64,000 bases of DNA, taken from NCBI GenBank assembly GCA_030765055.1, contig CM060947.1:217841271-217905270 (forward strand), written 5' to 3'. The position numbers were made by a program, and so were the translations under genes. Source of the stretch: Mantis religiosa. Taxonomy: Eukaryota > Arthropoda > Insecta > Mantodea > Mantidae. This document shows positions 22,139-35,893 of the stretch, piece by piece (the stretch's first letter is position 1; the number at the start of each line of letters is the position of its first letter). The notes under the pieces were generated by a model, which ran no database searches, was not told where the DNA came from, and worked only from the letters and a program-made list of their open reading frames with translations.

Positions 22139-24229
22139 TATAGAACAATTATGGTACAGCAGATATTTTTTATGCGCAGGAGGCTGAAAAGACAAAGGAT
22201 GAAACCTCTCAAAGAATATTCTCGTGCACTTTTTAAAAATGAATTTTACTCATACATCAGTTTTTGATTCAGGTGTAGTAAGTAATGAAATTTGCAAAAC
22301 CAAATTAACATTGTTCCTTAGGGCATATCCTCCAGAGTTCCCGCGGGGCTTCATTACTGTGATAATCAAGGGGAATAACTAATCAGGCTATTCTCCACGG
22401 AAATTCACATAAACAAAGAACATGTATCGGTTTGGCCGAAGGGCTGCATGACTGATACAGCAAATATGCCACGCCTACTCGGAAGTACTCCATCCATCGT
22501 CTGCGCAGCTTTCAAATGTATTACTCCACTTCTACCGATTTTTACTTCCGCCTTTGTATTGCCAATAACAGTGTTTCCAAGTTTATATTATAAACTGTTC
22601 GTTTGTAATGTCTGTCTAGCCACTTGTCCCACTCTGAAAGACTTCTGAGCTTCTGTCTCTTGTCTGCAGACTTCAACAGGTGGTTAATCTCTCTTAACAA
22701 TGCTCTTTTATAATTAATTACTGCTAGCTATTATTTATAAAACTTTCGTTTGAACGTGTGGCCGGTCTAACAGCAATCTTCTTGGCAGAGGGAAGCACTG
22801 TTTGCCGGTGGAGGGGGATATTCATAGTCCCTAAAATTCCAGTGCAATACTGGCCAACTTATAACCTCTATGTCCACACAACTTCGTTATGAATATGTTG
22901 GACATTTTAAGCTTAAACCGCCACACCTCTATTACACCTTTTAAGAAAATATGCAATGAAATTCTTTAATTATTCATGACCATGTAAATAACGCCATGGT
23001 TTGTCCATAAATAAAAAAGATTAACAAAATATGACTCATTAAACGAATCATTAATGTTATACAATGCAAACATTAACTTAATTGAAATTGTCATGTGTTT
23101 TTAATTACTGGACTGGTTTTATTTTAAAAACTTATAGTCATCCAAACCGAGATTTCTTCGAATTTGTAATGTTTCTCCGATGTAAGCGAACTTTTTCTAA
23201 GTAAACACAGGGTGAGTCACTTTCGGTTTTATCGAGAATAGATGACGTTTCGCTAAATCTATTCCCAGGGTTACGAAACGTTTCTCTCTAAGGCCTACGG
23301 ATAACACGATCCGTTTGTAAGTCGCGGGTTCACATCTGTACAAGGGTTGGTTATCACATATGGTTATACGGGCATTATATGTAGTATTAACACATCATAG
23401 CACTGGAACACGTATTCTTTACAACGTGCCTCTGTATACAAGAGCGTTGTCTCAACTGATTAGCCGGCACACTGATAAGAGGACAAGTGGAAAAATAACA
23501 GAAACGGTTAGAAACACCACAATGCATGGCAAGCAATTCGCCAAACGTTCACTCTTATCTGTGTACTTCTTTACCTAATTCACGATTGAACTTCCACAGA
23601 CTTGCATCGAAACCGCGCTAGCTGCTATTCTTTCTCAAATAGGTTCTCTGCAATAGCTTTCCTTCAAGATTAAGATGGACGTTACCATTCCAATTTAATT
23701 ATCATAAGTACTATAAAAAGTATTTTTGAGATTATTTGCAAGCTTGAGGCACAAGAGGATTTATCTGAAAACATCGAACGATATTTATTACGATTATTTC
23801 ATGAATAAAATCTAATAAATAACATCTTTACTGTACAAATATGCAAAAAATAATTTATTGTTTAGTTCTGTTTAAAAGTACTATCACTATTAGTGCTAAC
23901 TGTGGAATTTAATATGTGCAAAATATTGCATTCAGAGAGACATGTCTAATTACCTTTACTAGCACCTTCTTATGGTTAGTCCGTAACGAAAATATTGCAT
24001 TCAATCCAAGAATTGCTATCGAGATTTCATCAAACATAAATATTTTGAGATCCTCGAATAAAAATCAGTACTTAAAAAAAAAAAAAAAAAATCGCGTATA
24101 TTTCAGAGGTTTGGTTATGGGGCAGAAAGGCGGAATATTCTTTTTTAATTTCCATGAGAGGCGAGAACATTAAAAAAAAAGCCCAACCTGAACTATATTG
24201 TCACCCAATTATCGGAAGGCACGACCAAC
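22139..24229. other. No recognised feature
   Basis: About 2 kb of mostly AT-rich sequence. A homopolymer A run lies near 24077-24090. Open frames such as 23360-23578 and 23916-24173 have no known motif. Confidence 0.45.
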
Positions 24230-24635
24230 TGACGGCTGAGTGAGTGACGGGAAGCATTCGGCCACGCCTACCCATTTATTTTGTAGCGTCTGGAACCTTC
24301 AGGGTGATCCACTGAACCGCGAGACTTCCAGAAACAGTGACCTTCCTATAAAAAGGGGCTACAGTTGGCGAGTGAGTTCAGTTGAGTCCTTGGCGAGCAG
24401 CCGTGAGGAGCGCCGTGTGAGTGAACGGATCGAAAGCCTGTGTACGTGCATCAGAGGGGTTGTACGTAATTGTGAGTATACAGTGGACCTGTGACAGACG
24501 AACTGACGAATTGTAATTGTGTGCATTACGTAATTCTATGTAATCGGCAATTGTTCCAACTGTAATTCGGTGGAAATAAAGAACATTTTGAGTTTGACAA
24601 TTGAACTTATAATTTCACGAACCCACAATGTATCA
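24230..24635 (+). promoter_or_regulatory. LTR-like pol II promoter unit 1 (probable solo LTR)
   Basis: A GAACCTTC heat-shock-like site (24293) and TTCCAGAA (24326) precede TATAAAAA (24347-24354). An arthropod initiator TCAGTT follows (24378-24383), placing the likely start near 24380, 33 bp after the TATA start. A polyadenylation signal AATAAA lies at 24575, followed by GAACATTTTGAGTTT. The unit at 59510-59930 has the same parts in the same order, including TTCNNGAA 54 bp before the start. A repeated promoter-to-polyadenylation unit without a gene suggests a solo LTR. The exact ends are not determined. Confidence 0.5.
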
Positions 24636-24713
24636 ATATTTTAAATGGAAAAATGTGCATTACTATAGATTTTTTAAACATATCTCTCAAATTCGATTAA
24701 AAAGTTAATGTTG

Positions 24714-26401
<1,688 letters not shown>

Positions 26402-26886
26402 CTTATTTTTTTTTTTTTTTTTTTTAAATTGTACGTCCTCCAACGTTAGGTCATATCTGACGTTGAATGAAATGGGTGAAATGATGCTCAAATGAGCCCA
26501 AGGCCTATAGAGCTTAGAGTTACTGACATTCGTCTTTCAGGATAAGTGAAAACCCAGGAAAAAACTCTTGAACGTGAGGCAGACATGCTATAGTCGCGCT
26601 GGTGGAACGGTTACCATGGATTTATCTTTGTTAATAGAAACCTCTCAGATAACGCACTGATTATTCTTGTAAGAGTGAGAGAGGTACTGACGCGCCTCCC
26701 GGGCGTGTGCTAAGCACCAATGAACGTATCACTTCAACCAATGGAATTCGCAGGAATCACAAATGAGAATATGTTCACTCCACGTGGAGTAGTCGGTGCG
26801 TTATCTGAGAGGTATCTATTACCAAAGATAAATCCATGGTAACCGTTCGAGCAGCGCCAATATACCATTTACGCTACCGAGGCGGG
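26402..26886 (-). mobile_element. SINE-A interrupted by a MITE
   Basis: The T-rich tail and core occupy 26402-26588. The head (CATTTACGCTACCGAGGCGGGC) resumes at 26865. The B-box region is missing: AAAAAACT runs straight into CTTGAACGTGAGGCAG. The MITE at 26591-26862 lies in the head. Confidence 0.85.
26591..26862. mobile_element. 272-bp MITE with about 67-bp terminal inverted repeats
   Basis: The left end (GAACGGTTACCATGGATTTA, then TCTTTGTTAATAGAAACCTC and TCAGATAACGCAC) is repeated inverted at the right end (26796-26862) with few mismatches. TA flanks both sides (26589-26590, 26863-26864), which fits the Tc1/mariner target. The middle has no coding capacity. No other copy lies in this window. 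Confidence 0.85.
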
Positions 26887-27017
26887 CATTACATTTGGTC
26901 AAGACAGGAATTCATTCTGTTTTTACGATTGTACATACATGGGCCCTACAACAAGGTGCCTAACCACGGATGTACATCATGCATACATACACTGACAAAC
27001 ATCTGCGAAATATAGGT

Positions 27018-27072
27018 GGCTCAGTTTGTTAGGCGCTGATCTTGAGATCCTAGGGTGAAACCTCGCCCACAT
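27018..27072 (+). mobile_element. Degenerate tRNA-like segment
   Basis: An A-box-like GGTGGCTCAGTTTGTTAGGC and a B-box-like GGGTGAAACCTCG lie at tRNA-like spacing. The B box departs from consensus and no acceptor stem closes, so this is probably a SINE head relic and not a tRNA gene. Confidence 0.4.
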
Positions 27073-28234
27073 TTATGGCTTTTAAGTGTTTTTAAAAGCA
27101 ATAGCCCCACTTTACTAGACTTACTATAATGTAAAAAAAGTTCTGCGGCAACAAATCCCGCACATCAGCGGGATTTCTGCCATTTAACAGCAAACAATAT
27201 GTTTATCTCTGAACTCTATATTTTAGCCAGATCTTCTTCAAATATTTTTAAACATCCTGCCCTCTAAAACTCACAAGGCTACGCATATCTCGAGGGATCG
27301 TGGGAGGTTGTCTCGAGGTACCCTTAAGTGTATACCTTATTGAGATCTCCCTACAAAATATTTGGGAACTTTATTTGTAAGTGTATTGCTTTAAATTTTC
27401 TATAACATTCCGACACCATCTGTACATATTTAATTTTTTCAAAATATATTTAAAAGATTTCTCTCTAGGAAAAATATGTAGGTTTTATAGAAAGTCGATG
27501 GGTAGCTCTATCCTTTAACCAAAGAAGCTGAAGGATAATAAAAAAGTGTTGGTAGCGGAATAACAGTCAACAGACGAAATCAGCAATCGTAAGCAGCAAA
27601 TTCTACATACGATGTATATTACCCAATTGTTTTTTTTTTTTTTTTTTGCACTGGAAACAAGCATTAGTGACCAGCACTGTACCCGCTAACCAAACACAGT
27701 AGTGAATGTTTACACATGCACTGATGTCAAGGCTGCCTTAAGTGTCCTGAAGAATCTTGAAACGCAAGGACATGGCGTGATTCTCAACAGCAGCATTTCA
27801 TAACGCCATCGACTGTTAGCGAAATAGGTCTTCAAAACACTATCAGTTCAACGTCCCTGGCTCTTATTGTCCAACGCAAAACACAGCTCCGAAGCACCGA
27901 GCTCTTGGGTTTCGAACGCAAATAATTACTGGTAAGGCTTTTTGTTACATTTAGTCTTATGTATTTCTTACTTCCATTTTGCGAAATAATTTAAATCATT
28001 CTAGTGTAGAGCTCTTAAGCATCTGCGTAGGAGTATAACTCAAAGATCAAGTGTGGGTCTTTGGCACAATTACGTCACAATGTATTGTCATTGATGGCTC
28101 AAAGCTTTGGAATTTTCAATTAAAAATAAAAGAGAATGTGCTACATCATCCCACAGGGTCCTAAGGAAGGGGCAGTCAGCATTTCCCACCACATTGTGGG
28201 AATGAAAATGCTAAGAAGAAGAATAACATGTAAA
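27073..28234. other. No recognised feature
   Basis: A T homopolymer lies at about 27630-27648. Nothing else is identifiable. Confidence 0.45.
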
Positions 28235-28462
28235 AAGCCTCGGTAGCGTAGATAGTAGCGTGTCTGCCTCACGCTCAAGAGGTCCTGAGCTCGGTTAGGG
28301 TGAGTTACCTCGACAAGGTTTTTCCGGGGTTTTCCCTTTTCCTGAAAGACAAATGTCGGGTAGCTCTAAGCTCTATGGACCCCGACTCCTTTAAGCATCA
28401 TTTCACCCATTTCATTCATTGTCCGATATGACTTAATGTTGGAGGACGTAAATTAAAAAAAG
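28235..28462 (+). mobile_element. SINE-A, plus strand
   Basis: Head GCCTCGGTAGCGTAGATAGT, GCCTCACGCTCAAGAGGTCC, TTTTTCCGGGGTTTTCCC, reversed core GTCCGATATGACTTAATG, then GAGGACGTAAATT and an A tail. The B box is shortened: GAGCTCGGTTAGG replaces the usual GAGTTCGAATCTCGG, a small deletion in the internal promoter. Confidence 0.9.
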
Positions 28463-29229
28463 GCGCGGCCGGATTACGGGGAATTGCTTGCCCTACACTC
28501 TGTAGTTTCTAACGGTTCTGTTTCCATCCATTTTACTTTCTATGCTGCGGTGTGCTTAAAGCGTGTCGAGACCACGTGTTTCAGTGTCATCTCAGTTCTA
28601 TTATAATGGCAAAAAGTATACTCTAGCACACAGAATCTTCACGTGTAATTCCTATACAACAACATAGAAGTGAGACTGCGATTTATAGCGGGATTCCAGG
28701 GAGTTCGTGCGTAGCATGGAGAAACGGTTTGTAATCATGCGAATATATTTAGGGAAATGGGATCTATTCTAGAAAAGAAACTGAAATTAAATCGCTCTGC
28801 TTTTACACAAGAAAAAGCTCGACGATATCGGAGAGAAGTTAGAATCAAGCCCAAAGAAATTCTGAGAAAGTCTGCATAAGAACGAAGAACTTCGCAAACT
28901 TAGGTTGGTATTTATTACATTTAAAGTTAAAACTTTCTGAGATAACTATAGTTCAGAAATTGCAACCGCGTGATAGTGAGTATATTGGCTGTTAGTTAAT
29001 GTAAACTATTGCTTTATGATCCATGTTTAATTGCCTTTAACGGACAAATCATGGTTGCATTTGTCTTCATGACGATGAAGAATTAGTGCTGATGCAAAGC
29101 TTGTTAAAAGGTGTCAGAGATGTATGGCATTGCAATGACCGCTGTTCCAACATCTTTCATGAGCAAGCTACATGGATAGTTTTATAATATGCAAGATAAA
29201 CATTTGTGTTTGAATTTAAGGGGACACGA

Positions 29230-29231
<2 letters not shown>
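28463..29231. other. No recognised feature
   Basis: No supported gene or repeat seen. Confidence 0.45.

Positions 29232-29283
<52 letters not shown>
29232..29283 (+). repeat. 50-base A homopolymer
   Basis: An almost uninterrupted A run of about 50 bases, the length of a young retroelement tail. What lies upstream of it does not resemble a LINE or SINE that I know. Confidence 0.95.
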
Positions 29284-29286
<3 letters not shown>

Positions 29287-29299
29287 GTAGCCGACCACG

Positions 29300-29440
29300 G
29301 CTGTATACTTATAAGATTTGTTGATGATTTGCTAGGACATTAGAGAGAGATACTAATATGCTAATAAAATTAGCTACCAATGGGTATGAGTATGGGATAA
29401 GGACGAATACAACTAAGACAAAGATGAAACTTCTGCTAAC
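29300..29440 (+). pseudogene. LINE reverse transcriptase fragment
   Basis: In the plus strand a degraded FVDDLL-like sequence (one frameshift) is followed by LERDTNMLIKLATNGYEYGI and RTNTTKTK. This fits the catalytic YxDD box and the region after it in non-LTR reverse transcriptases. It lies just after the 50-base A run and is separate from the LINE beginning near 29560. Confidence 0.5.
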
Positions 29441-29559
29441 TCTAATTGAGATAGGATTTGTGTGCCAGTGCATACGAACTACTTGCCAGTCATATCATTC
29501 AAGAGAAATCCAGAAAGCCCTACAGTAAATAAGGAAACCAAACTGGATATACATATTTT

Positions 29560-31470
29560 ATGTGAGAATACAGAGGAATAAGTCTCTTTAATGCATATAT
29601 AAAGCATATGCTAAAATAATAAACAAAAGATTAAGATATATCTCAGAAGTAATATTAGAAGAACAAAATGGATTTCGTAGAGAAAGATCTGACATAAATA
29701 ATATATTCATAATATAGCAGATATTCGAAAAAAGAAGAGAATATAATTTAATAACTCATATAGCTTTTATAGATTTCAAGAAGATAGGAACATAATGGAA
29801 GAATATGGATACCTCAGACATCTAATTGAAATAGTGAGAAGAAGGTTCAAATATAATAATAAACACAGGTGAAGAAAAAACACAATCATACCAATAAATA
29901 AAGCAGTCAGGCAAGGGTGTGCAATATCATCCTCTTTATTTAATATATAATGACATTTTCCTAAAATGGAAGCAGATTTTTAACAAAGGAATTAAATTAC
30001 ATAATCAATTAGAGATAAAGGATTTATTATATATAGATGATGTAGTATTAAAAAAGAAAAGTGAAGATGATTTACAACGTGCTATATATGAACTAAGCTT
30101 AATATGTTAGTACTACAACTTTAATATTTGTAATTCTATACGCATGTGTGGCCTGGGTAAACGCAACCAAAACAACCATCAAATACCTTCAAACACAGCA
30201 AAACCTCTCCCTCAGGAAAATCCTTTCCGCTCCCATCCGCACCACAAACGACTCCCTCCATCAAGAAGTCCGCATCCCGACCATCCCCGAGGCATTGGAA
30301 AAAAAGAGCCTCCTCCATTTGGGCGCGTATTCGTCGGCATACAAACCCTTTAATCCATAACATCGGAAAAGGTGAGCCAAAACACCGCAAACATAAACGG
30401 GTGAAAATACTGTAAATAAGGACGGCTCGCCACCCATTGCGCGCCCAAAATTCCCGGCCCAAGGCCTCACAAACCGCCGGCAGGGGCCGCCACTCCCGGG
30501 CTGCCCAAGGAACTGAGCGACATGCTGCCGCACAGCAGGACAGCTGAGTGAAAATAGTGTACAAAGTGAAGTGAAGTGTGCGTGAATGAGTGTGTGAGTG
30601 CGAGGGACGTACTACGTATGCCCAAGAGTGCGTGCGTGCGTGAGTGTGTGTGTTATATGTAAATAAAATCACAAAAAAGACATAAAATTCAAGGAAAAAG
30701 AAAACGAACTAACTAAAGCTGATCTCGGTGCGCCCATAAAGGGACGCCGTATGGGCTTTATGTAAAGTCATGACGTCGAAACCAACAAAAATTGAAAACT
30801 GTAATATCATGCAAATGTAGAGCCATTAAGCCGGGTCCATTGTACCGGCACCAGGTATATCAAACAAAAATAAAAAGCCTAAGCCTAATATTTGTACAAC
30901 AAAAACAAAGATAGTGGCTTTTAGTGTAAGCAAAAAGTAAGATATAAGATCAAACTTAGAACAGGTCTAAAATTTCAGATACCTTGGATGTGAAATAGCT
31001 CACAGAAAGAAAGAGATATTAACCTGAAACTGGGAAGATTTCCAACTATATGCGGAAGATTACACAGTGTTTTAAGAAGTGAAACAACAAAGAATACAAG
31101 AATTAAATTTTATAAAACAATGGCAAAGCCAGTGCTTTTATATGTAAGTGAAGCCTGGGTTATCATAAAGAAGATGGAAAGTAAAATACAAATATCTGAA
31201 ATGACATTCTTGAAAACTAAGGGATGTAGAAAACTAGACCACATAAATAATGATGTAATAAGAACAGAGCTGAAAGTGAAATCTATAAATTAAGAAGTAA
31301 AACACTACGGAAATAATTGGCTGTTACATGTGGAAAGGATCGACTATTATAGACTTCCGAAAATAGCACTGAATTATAGACCAGCAGGAAGAAGAGATAT
31401 GGGCAGACACAGAAGAGATGGGGAGACATACTGTGAAAAACGGAACAGACAATGTGTCTAATCCATGGAG
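29560..31470 (+). pseudogene. Decayed LINE reverse transcriptase, split by another LINE
   Basis: Plus-strand reading gives RGISLFNAYIKAYAKIINKR, EEQNGFRRERSDINNIF, ITHIAFIDFKK, then (after frameshifts) LLYIDDVVLKKKSEDDL with the catalytic YxDD box. The reading is interrupted at 30133-30885 and resumes with TKIVAFSVSKK, FRYLGCEI, FYKTMAKPVLLYVSEAW, MTFLKTKGCRKLDHI and, at the end, PAGRRDMGRHRRDG. This order is that of non-LTR endonuclease/reverse transcriptase ORFs common in insects. Many stops and frameshifts make it inactive. A piece of the same kind of LINE is at 61485-62210 on the minus strand. Confidence 0.75.
30133..30885 (+). mobile_element. 5'-truncated Jockey-like LINE with 11-bp target duplication
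   Basis: TAATATTTGTA flanks the insert at 30122-30132 and 30886-30896. The first 225 bp encode the end of a LINE ORF2: VAWVNATKTTIKYLQTQQN, LSLRKILSAPIRTTNDSLHQ, then VRIPTIPEAL and a stop near 30358. This C-terminal pattern resembles Jockey-type elements. About 530 bp of 3' untranslated sequence follows, ending in AAAAAGCCTAAGCC. Removing the insert rejoins the older LINE frame, so this is the later insertion. Confidence 0.8.
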
Positions 31471-31941
31471 TGAAGATGATGATGATTATGATGATATTTT
31501 ATGATATTCAATGTAGCTCCATGTTTTCGTGGTGCTACAATTACTATGACGAATTAGTCAAATGTTACTACATTTACCACTTGAGCAGCGTTACAAGAGA
31601 ATTCAATTTGATGAAAACCATTTTATCATCTGAAGTTAGGGTATAGGTTATAAAACGGAGGGGCAAACCTCTCTCACGATGACCGAGATGTATTGTGGTT
31701 ACCACCATCCAAGAGGAAGAGATGTAATGAAGGAACCATATCAAGGCACGTCTCTAACAGTTCAAGCTCGCACACCCGTCCTACTACTCAATCTGCCTAA
31801 ACACCAAGACCAGACGGCCTGCAGAGAGTACTCTTACCTTTGAGAACCACCGTACGCCACGAAACCTAAAAGCACATCTGAAAGTTGAGAAGGAAACAGA
31901 ACGAAAAGGAAATTACAGTTAGACAATCGTGGTGGACGACG
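31471..31941. other. No recognised feature
   Basis: Nothing identifiable. Confidence 0.4.
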
Positions 31942-32174
31942 AGTTTTTTTTTTTTTTAAACTTGTACGTATTCCAACGTTAAGTCATTTCAAAGGATGAA
32001 TAAAATAGATAAAATGATGGTCAAATGAGAAGAAATTAGAGTCATAAAACGTAAGAGTTACCTGAACTCAACTTTTAGGATAAGAGAAAACCCAGGGAAA
32101 AAATATTATCCGAGATTTGAACTAGGGACCTCTTGAGCGGAGACAGACACGTACCATCTATGCTAAAGAGGTGG
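31942..32174 (-). mobile_element. SINE-A, strongly diverged
   Basis: T-rich tail, TTCCAACGTTAAGTCAT, GGATAAGAGAAAACCC and CCTCTTGAGCGGAGACAGAC, then a degraded head (CTAAAGAGGTGGGC). Part of the B-box region is lost. Confidence 0.75.
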
Positions 32175-32189
32175 GCGTAGATGAGCAAT

Positions 32190-32630
32190 CACACAACCAG
32201 AGAAAAACACAGAAAACAATTAAAAATGAAACTAAGGAATCGATCTCGGGACCTCCCAAATGCGAGCCTCACAGTTATGGCACAGCCGTCTCGCTCATTG
32301 GCGCGACAGCCCTTAGAGCGCCAAGGCCTACCAACCCGACTGCCGGCCTCACGCCCACTTACGCATGGCAGAGGTGGACGATCATCCAACCGATACGGGA
32401 AGGAGATGTGGTCAGCATCTCGGCATCCCCCAGCCGGAATGTTGGTTTTCGTGACCAGGTCCGCTTACCTAGCGTAAGCTCCTCACTTTCCTCACGATGC
32501 TGAGTGGGCAACGGTCCTATACCCGGGACCTAAAATCCGCACCCCATGGGTGGGATCGAACCCGGGCCGCTTTCCGAGGCCAGGGACCAAGGCATGCTGC
32601 CTCAGCCAGCTACGTCACGGCGCAGGACGC
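32190..32630 (-). repeat. GC-rich tRNA-related repeat
   Basis: An abruptly GC-rich block. On the minus strand its right end reads like a tRNA-derived head: GTAGCTGGCTGAGGCAGC and the B-box-like GGGTTCGATCCCACCC. A second tRNA-like B-box complement (CTCGGGACCTCCC) lies near 32245. Two adjoining or nested SINEs are possible. Open frames in this block are composition artefacts. Confidence 0.45.
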
Positions 32631-35288
32631 TCGGTAGTAGTTAGGCCTCATATATGAGCGATTTTATATCGTACGGCAAGGAATGATGCGATGCAGCAGA
32701 ATTTTCAGTGGCCTATTTATGGATATACCTGTTCGCACTGTGTATTATTAGGAAATCAGTTCTACCAGATGCTTCCACATTTCTTTTGGTAGTTATCTTC
32801 CGGCGCAACATCCTAAACTGAACACCTAAATGTTCCGTATCTGTACTCTATAAATAATGATGCTAATCAGATCACTCTCCCAAGAAGTTCATAATGAAAC
32901 ACCAGGACTAAAGCTCTAGGTTTCTAATAGTGGCAGCACTGACTGTAACAATGTGACATGCGTAAGGAGGCCATGAGACAGTCACATGTGTCATGCGACC
33001 TGAAAGTCAGAGCGACGTACTTCTGACATTGTACAACAGAATATAATGCAATTGTCGCGACGTATCGTATAATACTTCCATTTAGGTGGCACCTGCCGCG
33101 CGACACGAAATCGCATCTTAAGTGGTGATGCAGACAGAACAGGCATACATGTACAAACAAATTCCGAAAAGGTTATATGTAAATTCTGAGCAGGGCATAC
33201 ATAGTAACATCAGCAACTCTCGCTTCTCTCCGAAGGACGTAATATGTCATAGCTTGCACCAATTTGGAATTCTAAGCACTGGGACCATATGGGTTGTCTT
33301 CATAACACGCCCCAGAGGCAAGTCGATATCTGCGTTAGTAATCGATTCTGTACGAGCAGAGTAGCTGGCGATGAAAAATGGCCGCTTCTCTACAATCTCT
33401 ACCAAGGAAAGCAGAGAATATTTACTAAGAAAAACTTCTAACAAATCCACTTTACTTATTTGGTATAATTTTGAATTATAACGGTTTTGAACAATATACA
33501 GGAATTAAAAATATTAAAACATGCAAAATTTCCATATCACGTGGAGGCAATACAGACTTACAACGCATCAAGGTACTGGGTGAAAGATCTTCCATTAAAC
33601 CGCAATGAGGAAACTTTGAAATAAATTCCATAAATAAACTACCTCTCAGATTTATAGAGAAGTGCAGAAACCCTTTAAGTTGTGCTGTCAGTACGCCGCA
33701 GACTAAAATGTGCACTGCTTTTTTCCAATACCGCCGCGATGTTGCTACTGCATTATGGAAGCTGTATTAACTTTGCTAATGGTACTTCATTAGCAAACCC
33801 GCTACTCTGTACTTTTAAAATATAATCTAAATAACAAGTTTGAGTTTAAATAAAATCGTATTTATTATGCACGTGATGTAACAATTACAGATAGAATATT
33901 TTATAACAGATAAAAACTTGCAGATACTTAACTAAGCATCCCTGGGAACATTTCGAAACACATAAACCGAAAAAACACCTCAAACATAAAATAATTACGA
34001 TTTTGCAATGTACATAAAAGACGCAGAACAAATACGTGTTTAACATTTTCAACTGGTGCTGTTTTTTAATACCCTTCATTCGAATGTTTCTTTTTAACTC
34101 ACTTATTTTGCATCTCATTTAAATAAACTGATAAATAAGAGGTCAATCTGGATGTGTTTCAGCGAAAAGTGTAGGTACATACTTTATACTACGTCTGAAT
34201 TTTCTATCACTTGAAAACTTGTTATTTTGTGTTAATTTCCGGACATAAAATGCAACACTATTACTAGAAAATTCAACAATTTATTTGGTTAGTATAGCAA
34301 TATTTGTTGTATAAAACAACTGATAGGTTGTACAATTATTCACAATAATAAAATATTTGAGATGGCATTCAAATGTCACTTAAAATGATTGCAATGATGC
34401 TACAGCGTGATAACATTGATGTTAAAAATGGTTTATACTTGAAAAAGTGTCAAAATGTAATGATTGACGTGTACGAATGCTCTATGAAAACATCTCGATT
34501 TGCTGAAACACAAAAAGTGCAGGGAAACCGAACGTATGCGATATATATCACCTAATAACTCAAGAAAGTTCATTTACTCTGTATGTTGTAATCGAGTTCG
34601 TTATCTCCGATACTAAAAATTATATGAAGAGAAGAAATTACGTCCAGAGTAAGGTCAGATATTGTATAACCTATATTTATAATAATGTACACACTGAAAA
34701 GATTGTATGTGGCTTTACGATGGTTGAACGTTCCCTAATGTACAATTTAGTGGAGATTGGGCTTGGGGAGGTTCATATTCACCCGTTTGGTTCTGTATAA
34801 TTGTATATTGATATTAAGAGCTCCTTTTCTCCGAAAACTGGGTTCTCTTTATGTTATTAAATAACTACGGGCCCAGAGAAGTATAGAAGTCTGTCTAGTG
34901 AACGCGAGTGCAGTTTGCCCCTCAAAGGGAACTCACCCTCCCGCCCACTAATGACCGTCATAAATCTATCTCCACACTTCAGAAATGGAACACTGTCGTT
35001 GAGGACCAATAGCAACACTGATTTTCTCGAAGTGACAGCCGCAAGTCTACTCCATGTGGAGTCTTAGTTGGCAAAGTTCCAACTTCCAGTTGATATGTTT
35101 CATTACGTGCAGAAATTCGTTGTGTGTCACAATGTGGAGACCGTAGGAGGGAAATGCAGTGGTAAATGCAAATGAAGTAGTAGATAACTTTCAGTCAAGT
35201 GAAAATAATCAAAGTGATGACAATAGTGTGAATAACTGGGCTGAGTTATACTACTGAAAAAGCCTCAAAAAAAACAAAGTTATAACGG
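32631..35288. other. No recognised feature
   Basis: About 2.6 kb without a supported gene. Several sub-100-codon frames exist (33122-33364, 33476-33715, 34373-34555) with no known motif. Confidence 0.4.
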
Positions 35289-35372
35289 GAACTGTTTCCA
35301 AGCAAATTCAAGCGCTTGTTTTGAACACATGAACTGTTTCTAAGCAAATTCAAGCGCTTGTTTTGAACACAT
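35289..35372. repeat. Tandem duplication, two 42-bp units
   Basis: GAACTGTTTCC(or T)AAGCAAATT plus CAAGCGCTTGTTTTGAACAC and AT is repeated directly with one difference. Confidence 0.95.
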
Positions 35373-35430
35373 AAATATGTGCTGACAAATAATCTTGGTA
35401 AGGGGTCATGCAATGAACCTGATGATAAAT

Positions 35431-35893
35431 TCTGGGTATTCACAGAAATACAGTAAGAAATATTGTGACGAAAGGAATAGCAAAGACGCCGATCAAGTGT
35501 GAAAACAAAAGAAAACGTTTCTTTAAAGTACATAATTTCACATGCGATTTAATTCGTCGAGAAATTTATAGATTCTATGCAAAAGTGAGAGCGCCCACCT
35601 TAGACGAATTGGTTGCTCATTTGCTTGAAATTTGTGATTTTCTTTATGGGCACTGCACTTTGTGCGGTCTCCTAAAGGAGCTGGGTTTCAAATACCGCAC
35701 TTGGAATAAATTAAGGGTTATTATGGAAACCAGTAGAATTGTAGCTTGGCTATATATATTAAAAATAAGGAAGTTTCGCAGTAATGGACATAAGATAATT
35801 TATTTAGACGAAACCTCGTACGATACCCATGACGAATCGAGAAAGGTGGCAACCTTACAGAAAGGTCTGGGAGAAGGAGGGCCAGGGCTGTAA
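35431..35893 (+). pseudogene. DDE_3-type transposase fragment (Tc1/IS630-like)
   Basis: The plus frame reads LGIHRNTVRNIVTKGIAKTP (end of a helix-turn-helix), FTCDLIRREIYRFYAKVRAP, TLDELVAHLLE, CGLLKELGFKYRTWN and HKIIYLDETSYD. The last has the first catalytic aspartate (LDET) in its usual place. The frame then runs into GGPGL and a stop at 35893, and the remaining catalytic residues are absent. The layout matches a multi-copy insect transposase family. It is a 5' part only, and no inverted ends were found. Confidence 0.7.

Noticed and set aside
30136..30672. 178-codon minus-strand frame
   Set aside because: It lies antisense over the 3' part of the nested Jockey-like LINE, whose plus-strand coding end and target duplication are clear.
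35289..35372. Possible CRISPR-like repeat
   Set aside because: Only two directly adjoining 42-bp units with no spacers; a simple tandem duplication in eukaryotic DNA.
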